A stretch of DNA of 64,000 nucleotides from JAQUOA01 sp037443785 (GTDB taxonomy: Bacteria > Bacteroidota > Ignavibacteria > UBA10030 > UBA8401). Below the pieces are notes generated by a model. That model ran no database searches and had not been told where the DNA came from. It saw nothing but the letters and a program-made list of their open reading frames with translations. Every line of letters starts with the position of its first letter. Within the stretch, counting starts at the first letter, position 1. The stretch covers positions 103,978 through 167,977 of the forward strand of contig JBBINR010000001.1 of NCBI GenBank assembly GCA_037443785.1. Reading direction: 5' to 3'. The position numbers were made by a program, and so were the translations under genes. Below are positions 33,955 to 43,322 of this stretch, in pieces.

Positions 33955-34111
33955 CTTCTTATCTCCTTAAATAAATAATGATGTAAAAATTTATGGTATC
34001 TTAGTTTTATAAAAAAAATTACTCATAGATCGTCCGAGGATGTGAATTGTGATCATTTGGTTTAAGCGAATATACGGAATGTTGCAAAAAATGCAAGAGA
34101 TTTTTTAAAGA

Positions 34112-35332
34112 TTAAGAAGGAATAATTTTTAAAAATTTTCTCTTGCCGACCTTAATGATCGTTGATTCATTCAAACGAATTTCTGATTTTGCATCATTCA
34201 CTTTCTCTCCATTCACACTGACTCCCCCTTGCTCAATGAGTCTTCGGGCTTCTGTTTTAGACGAAGCGAGTTTAACATCGGCAATCAGCTGAACAATATT
34301 GACAGACGAACCGTTTGTTCCATATGTATATTCTTCAATTTCATCCGGCAAATCTTTTTTAACAAAGATGCGGTCAAATTCTTCTTGTGCTGCTTGCGCT
34401 GCTTCGGAAGAATGATAAAGCGTAACGATCTCTCTCGCCAAGCGTCGCTTCGTATCTCTTGGATTCAACGCAGGGTCTGCAAGTTGGGTTTTTATTTTTT
34501 GCAGTTCGTTGTTAGAAACATTTGTTGCGAGCACAAAATAATCATAGATCAATTTATCAGGAATAGAAAGAGTTTTTCCAAACATTTCCTTTGGTGAATC
34601 GCTTATTCCGATATAATTGTCGAGCGACTTGCTCATTTTTTCAACGCCATCAGTTCCTGGAAGGATAGGCATTGTTAAAATAACTTGCGGTTCTTTCCCA
34701 AATTCGCGTTGGATGGCTCTGCCGACAAGAAGATTAAATTTTTGATCTGTTCCGCCTAATTCAACGTCGCTTTCAATTGCAACCGAATCCATTGCCTGTG
34801 CCAGCGGATACAAAAATTCGTGTAAACTGATGGGTTCTTCTTTGTTAAACCGCGCATGAAAATCTTCGCGTTCAAGCATTTGCGAAACAGTATATTTGCT
34901 TGAAAGTTTTATCACATCAGAAAAACTCATTTTCCCGAGCCAATCCGAATTATAAATCATTTTAATATTTTTATCGGAGAGAACTTTTACTGCCTGCTCG
35001 AAATAACTTTGTCCATTCTTTCGCGTTTCTTCCAGAGAAAGGGAGGGGCGGGTTTTACTTTTTCCAGACGGATCGCCAATCATACCCGTAAAATCTCCGA
35101 CAATAAGGATCGCTTGATGCCCTAAATCCTGAAATTGGCGGAGCTTGCGTAGAACAACAGAGTGTCCAAGATGCAGATCGGGCCGGCTTGGATCGCATCC
35201 TAATTTAACGATGAGAGGTTTAGTGGTCTTGATGGATTTTTCAATTTTGCGAGCGAGATCTTCTTCCGGAATAATTTCAGAAGTGCCCCGTCGAATAATA
35301 TCCATCTGTTCATTGAGAGTTGGGAAAGCCAT
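34112..35332 (-). CDS. tyrS: Tyrosyl-tRNA synthetase
   Basis: A 406-residue class I synthetase. The HIGH-type motif HLGHS is at about residue 54 (RPDLHLGHSVVLRKL), with GDFTGMIGDPSGKS after it. QAMDSVAIESDVELGGTDQKF is the tyrosine pocket, and EKMSKSLDNYIGI near residue 232 is the KMSKS loop. An S4 RNA-binding domain ends the protein (SSKTEARRLIEQGGVSVNGE). It charges tRNA-Tyr. It shares the minus strand with smpB, 28 bases downstream of that gene, so the two translation genes may be co-transcribed. Confidence 0.96.
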   Translation of the reverse strand: MAFPTLNEQMDIIRRGTSEIIPEEDLARKIEKSIKTTKPLIVKLGCDPSRPDLHLGHSVVLRKLRQFQDLGHQAILIVGDFTGMIGDPSGKSKTRPSLSLEETRKNGQSYFEQAVKVLSDKNIKMIYNSDWLGKMSFSDVIKLSSKYTVSQMLEREDFHARFNKEEPISLHEFLYPLAQAMDSVAIESDVELGGTDQKFNLLVGRAIQREFGKEPQVILTMPILPGTDGVEKMSKSLDNYIGISDSPKEMFGKTLSIPDKLIYDYFVLATNVSNNELQKIKTQLADPALNPRDTKRRLAREIVTLYHSSEAAQAAQEEFDRIFVKKDLPDEIEEYTYGTNGSSVNIVQLIADVKLASSKTEARRLIEQGGVSVNGEKVNDAKSEIRLNESTIIKVGKRKFLKIIPS

Positions 35333-35360
35333 AATATTTTCAGCTGTTTTTAATTTGTTC

Positions 35361-35837
35361 TTAATTTCTGTTTCTCATTGCCCTGCGCGTCTCGCGGTCA
35401 GCGTCGCGTTTTTTAATATCTTCCCTTCTATCATACTCCTTTTTCCCTTTACAAAGGGCTAATTGAACTTTGGCAATTCCTTTGGTGAAGTATACTTTTA
35501 ACGGAATCAGTGTTAAACCTTTTTCGGTCGTTTTCCCGATCAATTTTCGAATCTCACTTCTATGAAGCAGCAATTTTCGGGTCCGCAACGGATCGTGATT
35601 AAATTGGTTCGCTTGTTCATAAGGATTGATGTGCATATTCAGCAGCCATACTTCTCCTTGCTTTACTATACCATAACTGTCTTGCAGATTTGCTAATCCC
35701 AACCGCAGTGATTTCACTTCGGAACCGCTTAACACAATTCCGGTTTCGTACGTATCAATGACCTCGTAATCGTGCCGGGCTTTACGGTTTGAAATTGCGA
35801 TTCGTTCTTCAGAGAGATATTCATTGGTGCTTTTCAT
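35361..35837 (-). CDS. smpB: SsrA-binding protein SmpB
   Basis: A 158-residue protein with the OB-fold core of SmpB: ISNRKARHDYEVIDTYETGI, VLSGSEVKSLRLGLANLQDS, YGIVKQGEVWLLNMHI, KLLLHRSEIRKLIG and LTLIPLKVYFTKGIAKVQLA. The basic C-terminal tail (KEYDRREDIKKRDADRETRR) enters the mRNA channel of stalled ribosomes. It carries tmRNA to the ribosome in trans-translation. The ssrA gene itself is not in this window. Confidence 0.96.
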   Translation of the reverse strand: MKSTNEYLSEERIAISNRKARHDYEVIDTYETGIVLSGSEVKSLRLGLANLQDSYGIVKQGEVWLLNMHINPYEQANQFNHDPLRTRKLLLHRSEIRKLIGKTTEKGLTLIPLKVYFTKGIAKVQLALCKGKKEYDRREDIKKRDADRETRRAMRNRN

Positions 35838-36051
35838 AATACCACATCAAATTACTCAAAATGAAATGCCAAAACAAGAAATGTGACCGATTAAAATTAA
35901 AAAATCGCCGCAATTGCAACGGAGAAAAAAGTGTCCTGATTCCACAGCGCCGTTATTTGCGCCGATCAATTATTTTGGAATTCTTATCATCAAATCGTAG
36001 ATTTAGACACAACTTGTCTGATTCTTTACTCACATTTTGATACACACAATA

Positions 36052-37593
36052 ATGATACACAACGAATCAATTCTAATTCTTGATTTCGGTTCACAATATA
36101 CTCAACTAATCGCACGACGCGTTCGTGAGTTGAATGTCTACTGCGAAATTCACCCATTTAATATTTCAATTGAAAAAATTAAAAATTTCGCTCCAAAGGG
36201 AATTATCTTCTCCGGAGGCCCATCGAGTGTTTATGCGAACGATGCACCAATATCTGATAAAAAAATATTTGACCTTGGCATTCCCGTCCTCGGAATCTGC
36301 TACGGCTTGCAGTTGATTGCTTTCCAAAATGGCGGTGAAGTGACCAAAGCCCCGCGCCGTGAATATGGCCGAGCAAAGTTGCTCGTCGATTCTTCGGCGG
36401 ATCTTTTAAAAGATGTTTCTTCATCAACCGAGGTGTGGATGAGTCACGGCGATGAAGTGACGAAGATGCCGACTGGTTTTGAGAAAATAGCTCATTCAGA
36501 AAATGCAGCGATCTGTGCCGTTCGAAATTCCTCCAAGAAAATATTCGGGATTCAATTTCATCCTGAAGTAGTACACACCGCAGAAGGGAAGAAGGTGCTC
36601 GGAAATTTTGTTTTCGGTGTATGTGGATGTCGTGGTACATGGAATGCGGAATCATTCATCGAAAGTTCGATACGGGACATTAAAGAAAAGGTGGGAACGA
36701 GCAAAGTACTTTGTGCACTTAGCGGTGGAGTTGATTCATCGGTTGCCGCAGTGCTGCTGCATAAAGCGATTGGCGGTCAGTTATTTTGTATCCACATTGA
36801 TAACGGCATGATGCGTCGCGGTGAAAGTGCTCAGGTGGTGAAAACCTTTCGGGATGAATATCAGATTCAATTGGATTTCGTGGATGGAACGGAAATTTTT
36901 CTAAAACGGCTTGCCGGTGTCACCGATCCGGAACACAAACGAAAAATCATCGGGAAAACTTTTATCGACATTTTTGAAGAAGAGGCTGGAAAAGTTAAGG
37001 ATGTGAAATTTCTTGCGCAAGGCACGTTATATCCCGATGTGATTGAGTCGACATCGTTCAAGGGACCGTCACAGACGATTAAAACGCATCACAATGTCGG
37101 CGGGCTTCCGGAGAAAATGAATTTAAAATTGATTGAACCATTCCGTGAATTGTTTAAAGATGAAGTTCGGGCAGTCGGACGGAAGCTTGGATTATCAGAT
37201 TTCTTAATTGATCGTCACCCATTTCCCGGTCCGGGACTTGCCATTCGAATTCTTGGCGATATTACCAGGGAACGACTTGAAGTATTGCGAAGTGCCGATG
37301 ATATTTTTATTTCTGAACTGCGAAAAAATAATCTGTATAACAAAACTTGGCAGGCGTTCGTTGTTCTCCTTCCGATTCAATCCGTTGGAGTTATGGGAGA
37401 TGAAAGAACATATGAAAATACGGTTGCCATTCGTGCCGTAACAAGTGTTGACGGGATGACAGCGGATTGGGCTCATTTGCCGTATGAATTTTTGGCACAT
37501 GTCTCCAGCCGGATTAGTAATGAAGTTCGTGGCGTCAACAGAGTTGTGTATGACATCAGTTCTAAACCCCCGGCAACAATCGAATGGGAATAA
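36052..37593 (+). CDS. guaA: GMP synthase (glutamine-hydrolysing)
   Basis: A protein of 513 residues from the ATG at 36052; an in-frame TTG at 36037 would add five residues without need. The glutamine amidotransferase domain has GGPSSVYANDAP, the nucleophile Cys in LGICYGLQLIA near residue 83, and the His-Glu pair in FGIQFHPEVVHT. The ATP-pyrophosphatase domain begins with CALSGGVDSSVAAVLLHKA near residue 223, and the dimerisation domain ends GVNRVVYDISSKPPATIEWE. It aminates XMP to GMP. It has a 214-base upstream region shared with divergent smpB, in which I see no clear motif. Confidence 0.97.
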   Translation: MIHNESILILDFGSQYTQLIARRVRELNVYCEIHPFNISIEKIKNFAPKGIIFSGGPSSVYANDAPISDKKIFDLGIPVLGICYGLQLIAFQNGGEVTKAPRREYGRAKLLVDSSADLLKDVSSSTEVWMSHGDEVTKMPTGFEKIAHSENAAICAVRNSSKKIFGIQFHPEVVHTAEGKKVLGNFVFGVCGCRGTWNAESFIESSIRDIKEKVGTSKVLCALSGGVDSSVAAVLLHKAIGGQLFCIHIDNGMMRRGESAQVVKTFRDEYQIQLDFVDGTEIFLKRLAGVTDPEHKRKIIGKTFIDIFEEEAGKVKDVKFLAQGTLYPDVIESTSFKGPSQTIKTHHNVGGLPEKMNLKLIEPFRELFKDEVRAVGRKLGLSDFLIDRHPFPGPGLAIRILGDITRERLEVLRSADDIFISELRKNNLYNKTWQAFVVLLPIQSVGVMGDERTYENTVAIRAVTSVDGMTADWAHLPYEFLAHVSSRISNEVRGVNRVVYDISSKPPATIEWE

Positions 37594-37617
37594 CTTCACG
37601 ATCTCCATGGAAGTCTT

Positions 37618-38352
37618 ATGATTGAATTACAAAATCTGACAAAAAAATTCGGTGACTTTGTTGCTGTCGATAATATTTCTTTAAAGATTCCTTCCGGAGA
37701 ATTTTTTGGATTCCTCGGCCCCAACGGTGCGGGAAAGACGACGACGATAAAAATGATGACAGGACTTTTTACGCCAACGTCCGGTCAAATTTCCATCAAC
37801 GGTTTTGATGTAGAGCGGCAGCCGCTCGAGGCAAAATCCACTTTCGGCTATATTCCCGATCATCCTTATCTGTACGATAAATTGACGGGAAGAGAATTTA
37901 TTTATTATATGGGCGGTTTGTATGGGATTGAAAAGGAAAATTTGAAGGAAAGTGTCGAGCGCGTGATCGACTTAATGGAATTGTCAAGCTGGGTCGATAA
38001 AAAAACGGAAGATTATTCGCAGGGAATGAGGCAACGCGTAACATTTGCTGCAGCGTTCGTTCACAATCCAAAAACAATAATTATCGATGAACCGATGGTC
38101 GGACTGGATCCTCGAAGCGCGAGAATTGTAAAAAATACTTTGAAACAACGCGCAAAAGAAGGTGCTTCAATTTTCATGTCGACACATATTCTAGATATGG
38201 CAGAAGAATTGTGCGATCGGATTGCGATTATCAACAAAGCAAAAATTATTCTTTTGGATTCTCGTGAAAATTTACGGCACTACAAAGATCAATATGACGG
38301 CAAATTGGAATCGGTATTTCTTGAATTGACCAAAGAGGCGTACGAAGAGTGA
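37618..38352 (+). CDS. ABC transporter ATP-binding protein
   Basis: A 244-residue ABC ATPase with Walker A GFLGPNGAGKTTTIKMMTG near residue 34, a signature YSQGMRQRVTFAAAF near residue 138, Walker B TIIIDEPMVGLDPRS and the H-loop MSTHILDMAEELCD. It resembles the ABC-2 exporter ATPases (CcmA/NatA type). It overlaps the permease gene by 4 bases, with its partner starting at a GTG. The substrate is unknown. Confidence 0.93.
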   Translation: MIELQNLTKKFGDFVAVDNISLKIPSGEFFGFLGPNGAGKTTTIKMMTGLFTPTSGQISINGFDVERQPLEAKSTFGYIPDHPYLYDKLTGREFIYYMGGLYGIEKENLKESVERVIDLMELSSWVDKKTEDYSQGMRQRVTFAAAFVHNPKTIIIDEPMVGLDPRSARIVKNTLKQRAKEGASIFMSTHILDMAEELCDRIAIINKAKIILLDSRENLRHYKDQYDGKLESVFLELTKEAYEE

Positions 38353-40097
38353 GAACATTCTTTCACATTCTTCTCTATAAAAATTTGATGTTTTGGAAAA
38401 TCTCGATGAAACGAGATCTTCAAACAAATGTCAAAAATATCGGATCGTTTCTCGTTTTCGGATCGTTTGCTGTCGGGGCGTTTTACGCTGCAAATTTTAT
38501 CACGTCCTATCTTTTAGAAACTATCCATATCGGATTGTTTTTGTTTCATCGGTTTATCGGGATGCTTCTTTTTGTTTTCTTTATTACCATTAATGTCGGC
38601 AATATTGTTGTGTCGTTTTCTACGTTATACCGCTCACCGGAAGTAAGTTTTTTGTTGACGTCTCCCGTATCGCATCAAAATATTTTTACGATAAAATTTT
38701 TGGATAACTTCTTCTATAGTTCCGGAACATTGTTTATGGTCGGATTTTCAGTGCTGCTGGGGTATGGAACGTATTTTGGATTACCATGGCATTTTTATCT
38801 GCTGGCGATGTTCGGCGTGATGGTTCCGTTCATGTTCTTTGCTGCCTGTCTTGCCGTGATCATTTTATTGCTCTTGATGAAACTTGCCTCAAAAATAAAT
38901 CTAAAATTTTTGATTGGATTTGTTGTCGTGTTTTACATCCTTCAGATTTATTTTTATTTCAAAATTTCAAGCCCGATTCATCTCGTTGAAGAAGTCATGA
39001 AGTATTATCCTAATATTGATATGTATTTCGGGATCCTTGATCCAAAAGGAATAAAATTTTTGCCCAATTATTGGGTTTCAGAATTTTTGTATTTCTATGT
39101 GACAAAAGATTTTTTTGCAGTTTTCGAATATGTGATTCTTCTGCTTGCCTCGACCGCCGGATTATTCATTTTTGCCATGGGCATTGGCAATGTTCATTTC
39201 TATTCAACGTGGATTACGTCGCTTTCATTAAAATCCATATCTTCCAAAGCGATCAAGTTTAAGAGTTCATTTTTTACATTCGGCGAAAAATCTTTTTTCT
39301 CATCACGCACCGAGGTCATGTTGAAGAAAGAGTTGTGGCAATTTCTTCGGGAACCGAGTCAGTGGATTCATTTCGTCGTGATGCTCGGGTTACTGGTGGT
39401 TTTTCTTGCGAGTGTCAGCACGCTTTCCATAAAATTGGAATCGCCGGAATTGAAAGCAGTAATTTTTTTGGTTGTGTTCATTTTTAATATTTTTCTCATC
39501 AATTCCATCGCGCTTCGGTTTGGCTTCCCAATGATCAGTTTGGAAGGATTCGGATTTTGGTCGATTAAAAGTGCTCCGGTTTCATTGAAAAAAATGTACT
39601 GGATTAAATTCTCGATTCTTCTCGCTGTTCTTCTCCTCTTAAGCGCTCTCATTTCATTCCTTTCAAACATTCCATATTTGTTCTCCAAACAAGTAGGGGT
39701 AACACTTATGAATACACCGATTTACAATGAACCGCATGACGCAGTTAAAGCACTGGCATATTTTTCAATGGTGGTGGCGCCGATCGTAACGATAACACTG
39801 GCAAGTTTGAATTTTGGCCTCGGATCGGTGTATTCCGATTTTGCGGAAAAAAATCCGATTCGGATAGCATCGTCTCAAGGGGCGACATTAACATTTTTGT
39901 TGAGTGTTGTATACTTGGTGTTCCTTCTTGCAATGGCATACTATCCCGCTTCGGTGATGTTTATCAGCGAAGCAAAGAATATTTCACCAAACTGGCACAC
40001 GTTGCGTCTCTTTTTTATTATCATTACAATACCATCGCTGTTTATCATCGGGGGAGCACATTTTTTTGGTATTCGTTCATTACACCGTGACTATTAA
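38349..40097 (+). CDS. ABC-2 type exporter permease
   Basis: A 582-residue integral membrane protein starting at GTG 38349, inside the end of the ATPase gene. Two large groups of hydrophobic segments (about residues 30-260 and 355-580) are separated by a soluble stretch with KEFWQF-like KKELWQFLREPSQWIHFVVM near residue 325. Permeases of this size and two-block form are seen in ABC-2 exporters whose single permease contains both halves. Its last base is shared with the start codon of the next gene, which encodes an exported binding protein, so the three genes probably act together. Confidence 0.82.
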   Translation: MRTFFHILLYKNLMFWKISMKRDLQTNVKNIGSFLVFGSFAVGAFYAANFITSYLLETIHIGLFLFHRFIGMLLFVFFITINVGNIVVSFSTLYRSPEVSFLLTSPVSHQNIFTIKFLDNFFYSSGTLFMVGFSVLLGYGTYFGLPWHFYLLAMFGVMVPFMFFAACLAVIILLLLMKLASKINLKFLIGFVVVFYILQIYFYFKISSPIHLVEEVMKYYPNIDMYFGILDPKGIKFLPNYWVSEFLYFYVTKDFFAVFEYVILLLASTAGLFIFAMGIGNVHFYSTWITSLSLKSISSKAIKFKSSFFTFGEKSFFSSRTEVMLKKELWQFLREPSQWIHFVVMLGLLVVFLASVSTLSIKLESPELKAVIFLVVFIFNIFLINSIALRFGFPMISLEGFGFWSIKSAPVSLKKMYWIKFSILLAVLLLLSALISFLSNIPYLFSKQVGVTLMNTPIYNEPHDAVKALAYFSMVVAPIVTITLASLNFGLGSVYSDFAEKNPIRIASSQGATLTFLLSVVYLVFLLAMAYYPASVMFISEAKNISPNWHTLRLFFIIITIPSLFIIGGAHFFGIRSLHRDY

Positions 40098-42073
40098 TGA
40101 AAAATCTTTTTTTTCTTTTCCTTACGTGCATAACGCTTCTCCATTCTCAAGACGACGAAGTCTACTTCATCCAAAGTTCCGAAGATTATTTTCTTCTTGG
40201 AATGCGGCAATACGCCCAGAGTGATTATAAATCTGCACTGTTGTCATTCCAAAATTCTATTGCTGTTTCCCCCGTCAATCATCGTATCACCGCGGCGACA
40301 ATGATGCTTGCAAAAACACATTACGCGGTGAAAGATTATCTCGGTGCAAAGATAATCTGTGATTCGTTTGTCGTACGTTTCCCTTCAAGCCTTTATCAAG
40401 AAGATGCACTTTTTACTCGGGGAATGTGTGAATATAACCAGGGAGGGTATTCAAAAACCATTCAAGAGATGGGAAAAGTGTTCTTGATAGCGCAGCAGGG
40501 TTTAAACAAAGAACATTCTTTAAAAGTGATCGACCATGTGGCAACTGAATTTCTTTCTGAAAACGACATCAAGGCGGCCATGATTTCAACCGAAAATACA
40601 ATCATTCGATCTCTCTTGACTGTTGTTGCCGCTGAAAAATATTTTCAAAGCGGAAAGATTGATGAAGCAAAAAATCTTCTTGTCGGATTCTCTGATTCGA
40701 CGGAAGAGCAAACTTTACTTCAACGTGTAAACAGGCTGCGTGCAAGAATTGAAAGAGGGAATTCGGTGAAGATTGGCGTGCTTCTGCCGTTGCTGAAAAA
40801 TACAACTTTAGGTGATTCAAGAGATAAAAAAATTGCCGCAGAAGTTCTTGAGGGAATAGATCTTGCACTTGCCGATTATGAAGAACATTCAGAACCGGGG
40901 CAGGTGACAATTGAAATGGATGTTAGGGATTCAGAACGGAAGAAAAATACTATTGACAGTACGATTATACTATGGAATAATGACAATGCATTGATTGGAG
41001 TTATCGGACCGGTGTTCAGCGATGAGACTATAATTGCTGCAACGGCAGCACAGCAATCGGCAATTCCAATTGTGTCGCCGACCGCAACGGAGGAAGGAAT
41101 TTCAGGAGTAGGGAATTTTGTATTTCAAGCAAATTCAAGTATCAGTATGCGCGGGAAGATTATGGCGCAATATGCAGTGAATGTTCTTGGAGCGAAAAAT
41201 ATTGCGATTGTGGCGTCAAATTTTCCTTCAGCAAAAACGCAAGCAGATTCCTTTGCGGCAGAAGTTAAACGGCTTGGGGCAAACCTTGTGATTGACCGCC
41301 GTTACCAGCGGGGGGAAACCGATTTGCGAAGTTATATGAGAGAGATTAGAAAATATGCCGCAACTTTAAAGCCTGAATATATCGTTACATTTAAAGGAAA
41401 GATGAATGTTCCCGAAGTTACCAGGCGATTGGTCTCGTACGGACTTCGCACGCAAACTATTGATTCGATTCTTGCACGGGATGGGTCGCTAAATTTGACG
41501 AAGCTTTTTTTTGATAAAGCAAAAAATGTAGCCGATTCGTTGAAATTTCCTGTCCAAGTTGTTTTGCCATTTGCCGATAGTTTACAATATCCAGTGTCAT
41601 CGCTCGACGTTATATTTTGTCCAATCAGCAAGAGTCAGCAGATTGGTGTTATTACGTCGCAGATTGCGTACTATAATCTTAAAGCTACAATCCTTGGCAC
41701 TGCAGAATGGAATAACATCGCTGAATTAGAATTGAATAAGCGATATGCCGACGGAGTTATTTTCGGAAGCGATCGATGGGTTGAACAGAATGCAATAACT
41801 GCACGCGTTTATTCACAGTATTTTCAAAAGTACGGAAGGCAAATCTCTGACAACGTTTTGTTCGGGTATGATGCGATGTCAATGATAATCGAACAAATAA
41901 AAAATGGATCTATCACACGGGAGCAGCTTGCCAATGCGCTTTCTCAAGTTGTGAATTATCGCGGTGTTAGAAATGCCATCACATTTTCCAGCAGTCATGT
42001 AAACGGGAATCTTCATATCCTTCAGTATAAAGATGGATCGATCTCGAAATTACAAACATACACGTATCACTAA
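40097..42073 (+). CDS. TPR plus periplasmic-binding-fold protein (LpoA-like)
   Basis: A 658-residue exported protein. A signal peptide (MKNLFFLFLTCITLLHS) is followed by a tetratricopeptide region at about 25-200 (EDYFLLGMRQYAQSDYKSAL, LYQEDALFTRGMCEYNQGGY). A type I periplasmic-binding fold starts near 218 (VKIGVLLPLL, LEGIDLALADY, IGVIGPVFSDETIIAA, AIPIVSPTATEEGI) and continues to the C-terminus. This two-part layout matches LpoA, the activator of penicillin-binding protein 1A, and also Leu/Ile/Val-binding proteins. Lacking a lipobox Cys, it may be soluble. Coupling with the ABC exporter is odd for a typical uptake receptor. Confidence 0.8.
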   Translation: MKNLFFLFLTCITLLHSQDDEVYFIQSSEDYFLLGMRQYAQSDYKSALLSFQNSIAVSPVNHRITAATMMLAKTHYAVKDYLGAKIICDSFVVRFPSSLYQEDALFTRGMCEYNQGGYSKTIQEMGKVFLIAQQGLNKEHSLKVIDHVATEFLSENDIKAAMISTENTIIRSLLTVVAAEKYFQSGKIDEAKNLLVGFSDSTEEQTLLQRVNRLRARIERGNSVKIGVLLPLLKNTTLGDSRDKKIAAEVLEGIDLALADYEEHSEPGQVTIEMDVRDSERKKNTIDSTIILWNNDNALIGVIGPVFSDETIIAATAAQQSAIPIVSPTATEEGISGVGNFVFQANSSISMRGKIMAQYAVNVLGAKNIAIVASNFPSAKTQADSFAAEVKRLGANLVIDRRYQRGETDLRSYMREIRKYAATLKPEYIVTFKGKMNVPEVTRRLVSYGLRTQTIDSILARDGSLNLTKLFFDKAKNVADSLKFPVQVVLPFADSLQYPVSSLDVIFCPISKSQQIGVITSQIAYYNLKATILGTAEWNNIAELELNKRYADGVIFGSDRWVEQNAITARVYSQYFQKYGRQISDNVLFGYDAMSMIIEQIKNGSITREQLANALSQVVNYRGVRNAITFSSSHVNGNLHILQYKDGSISKLQTYTYH

Positions 42074-42793
42074 ATGATGAACAGCCAATCGAACGAACCG
42101 CAAGTTCGATATGCATCAATTAAAGAATGGCCTGAGGATGAACGCCCTCGTGAAAAATTATTGAAGCATGGCGCTGCATCGCTGTCCGATTCTGAACTCC
42201 TGGCAATTCTCATTAATTCGGGAACCGGGAAGCTTTCTGCCGTTGATCTTGCAAAAATTATTCTGAAAGAATACAAGTCCCTTCGTGCCGTATCGTCGCT
42301 TTCAGTTGCCGACTTAAAACAAAAAAAATTCAAGGGGATTGGCAAAGTAAAAGCGATTACGCTTGTGGCAGCGTTTGAAATGGCGCGTCGGCTTGCATCG
42401 AAGCCATCTGATGATTCGAAGCCAATCCGAACCCCGGAAGATGTTGCGAACCGTTACATTCCACAGTTGTGCGATCTGAAACAAGAAGTATTTATGGTTT
42501 TATGCCTGAGCAGTTCAAATAAAATCATTCAAGAACGCACGATTACCAAGGGACTTCTCAATTCGTCATTGACTCATCCTCGCGAAGTTTTTCGTGAAGC
42601 GATTTTAGAAAATGCCGCGAGTATTATTTTACTGCATAACCATCCAAGTGGAAATCTTGAACCCAGCAGAGAGGATATTCAGATTACCAAGCAAATTGTC
42701 GAAGCAGGAAAGATCATCGGTATTTCCGTACACGACCATCTTATTATTGCGGGAGACGGATTTACCAGTATGATGGAGCGCGGGTTGATGTGA
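42074..42793 (+). CDS. radC: RadC family JAB-domain protein
   Basis: A 239-residue protein. A helix-hairpin-helix-like N-terminal part (KEWPEDERPREKLLKHGAAS, LSDSELLAILINSGTG, then KFKGIGKVKAITLVAAFEMA) leads to the JAMM/MPN domain with LHNHPSGNLEPSREDIQITK near residue 178 and ISVHDHLIIAGDGFTSM. The metal-binding His-X-His and Asp are intact. The family was named for DNA repair, but its biochemical role is uncertain. It begins directly after the stop of the previous gene. Confidence 0.94.
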   Translation: MMNSQSNEPQVRYASIKEWPEDERPREKLLKHGAASLSDSELLAILINSGTGKLSAVDLAKIILKEYKSLRAVSSLSVADLKQKKFKGIGKVKAITLVAAFEMARRLASKPSDDSKPIRTPEDVANRYIPQLCDLKQEVFMVLCLSSSNKIIQERTITKGLLNSSLTHPREVFREAILENAASIILLHNHPSGNLEPSREDIQITKQIVEAGKIIGISVHDHLIIAGDGFTSMMERGLM

Positions 42794-42917
42794 ATGGCAA
42801 TGCATCCTTCCATAGGGCTTGTGGTTCTTTTGTAATTTTTGCGACACCATGACCTCTTAACTTTGTGTATCAATTATTGTAATTCCGATTTTTGGTTTGT
42901 ATGTTAAAAGAAATGCC

Positions 42918-43322
42918 ATGATCAAGCATATCAACCATATTGGAATTGCCGTTCAATCACTAGGATTATCATCTGAACTATTTTCAAAATTGTTTGAACA
43001 ACCATCGCCGTTTGTTGAAGATATTCCGCAACAACAAGCACGGATCGCTTTTTTCCCGACCGGAGAAAGTTCAATTGAATTAATTGAATCGGTATCGGAA
43101 GACTCTTCAATTTCTAAATTCATACAAAAGCGCGGCGAAGGTATTCATCATATTTGCCTGGAAGTTGATGACCTTGCCGGTGAAATTGCTCGTTTGAAGA
43201 AACACGGTTTTCAATTTGTCGATGAAAATCCTAGTGATGGCGGAGATGGATTCCGCATAGCATTTCTTCATCCCAAATCGACGAACGGTGTCTTGATAGA
43301 ATTGGCGGAAAAAGTCAGATAA
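42918..43322 (+). CDS. mce: Methylmalonyl-CoA epimerase
   Basis: A 134-residue glyoxalase-fold protein starting at the ATG at 42918; an in-frame TTG at 42897 has no support. KHINHIGIAVQSLGLS holds the first metal-binding histidine, GIHHICLEVDDLAGEIARL near residue 76 the second, and the last part has FLHPKSTNGVLIELAEK with the glutamate. It interconverts (R)- and (S)-methylmalonyl-CoA, feeding the B12-dependent mutase or propionate pathway. The mutase genes are not in this window. It shares one base with the uvrC start. Confidence 0.93.
   Translation: MIKHINHIGIAVQSLGLSSELFSKLFEQPSPFVEDIPQQQARIAFFPTGESSIELIESVSEDSSISKFIQKRGEGIHHICLEVDDLAGEIARLKKHGFQFVDENPSDGGDGFRIAFLHPKSTNGVLIELAEKVR

Noticed and set aside
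35838..36051. Search for an RNA gene or regulatory element in the smpB-guaA divergent gap
   Set aside because: No tRNA-like cloverleaf, purine riboswitch or tmRNA sequence was seen; only a short GCGCCG direct repeat is present.
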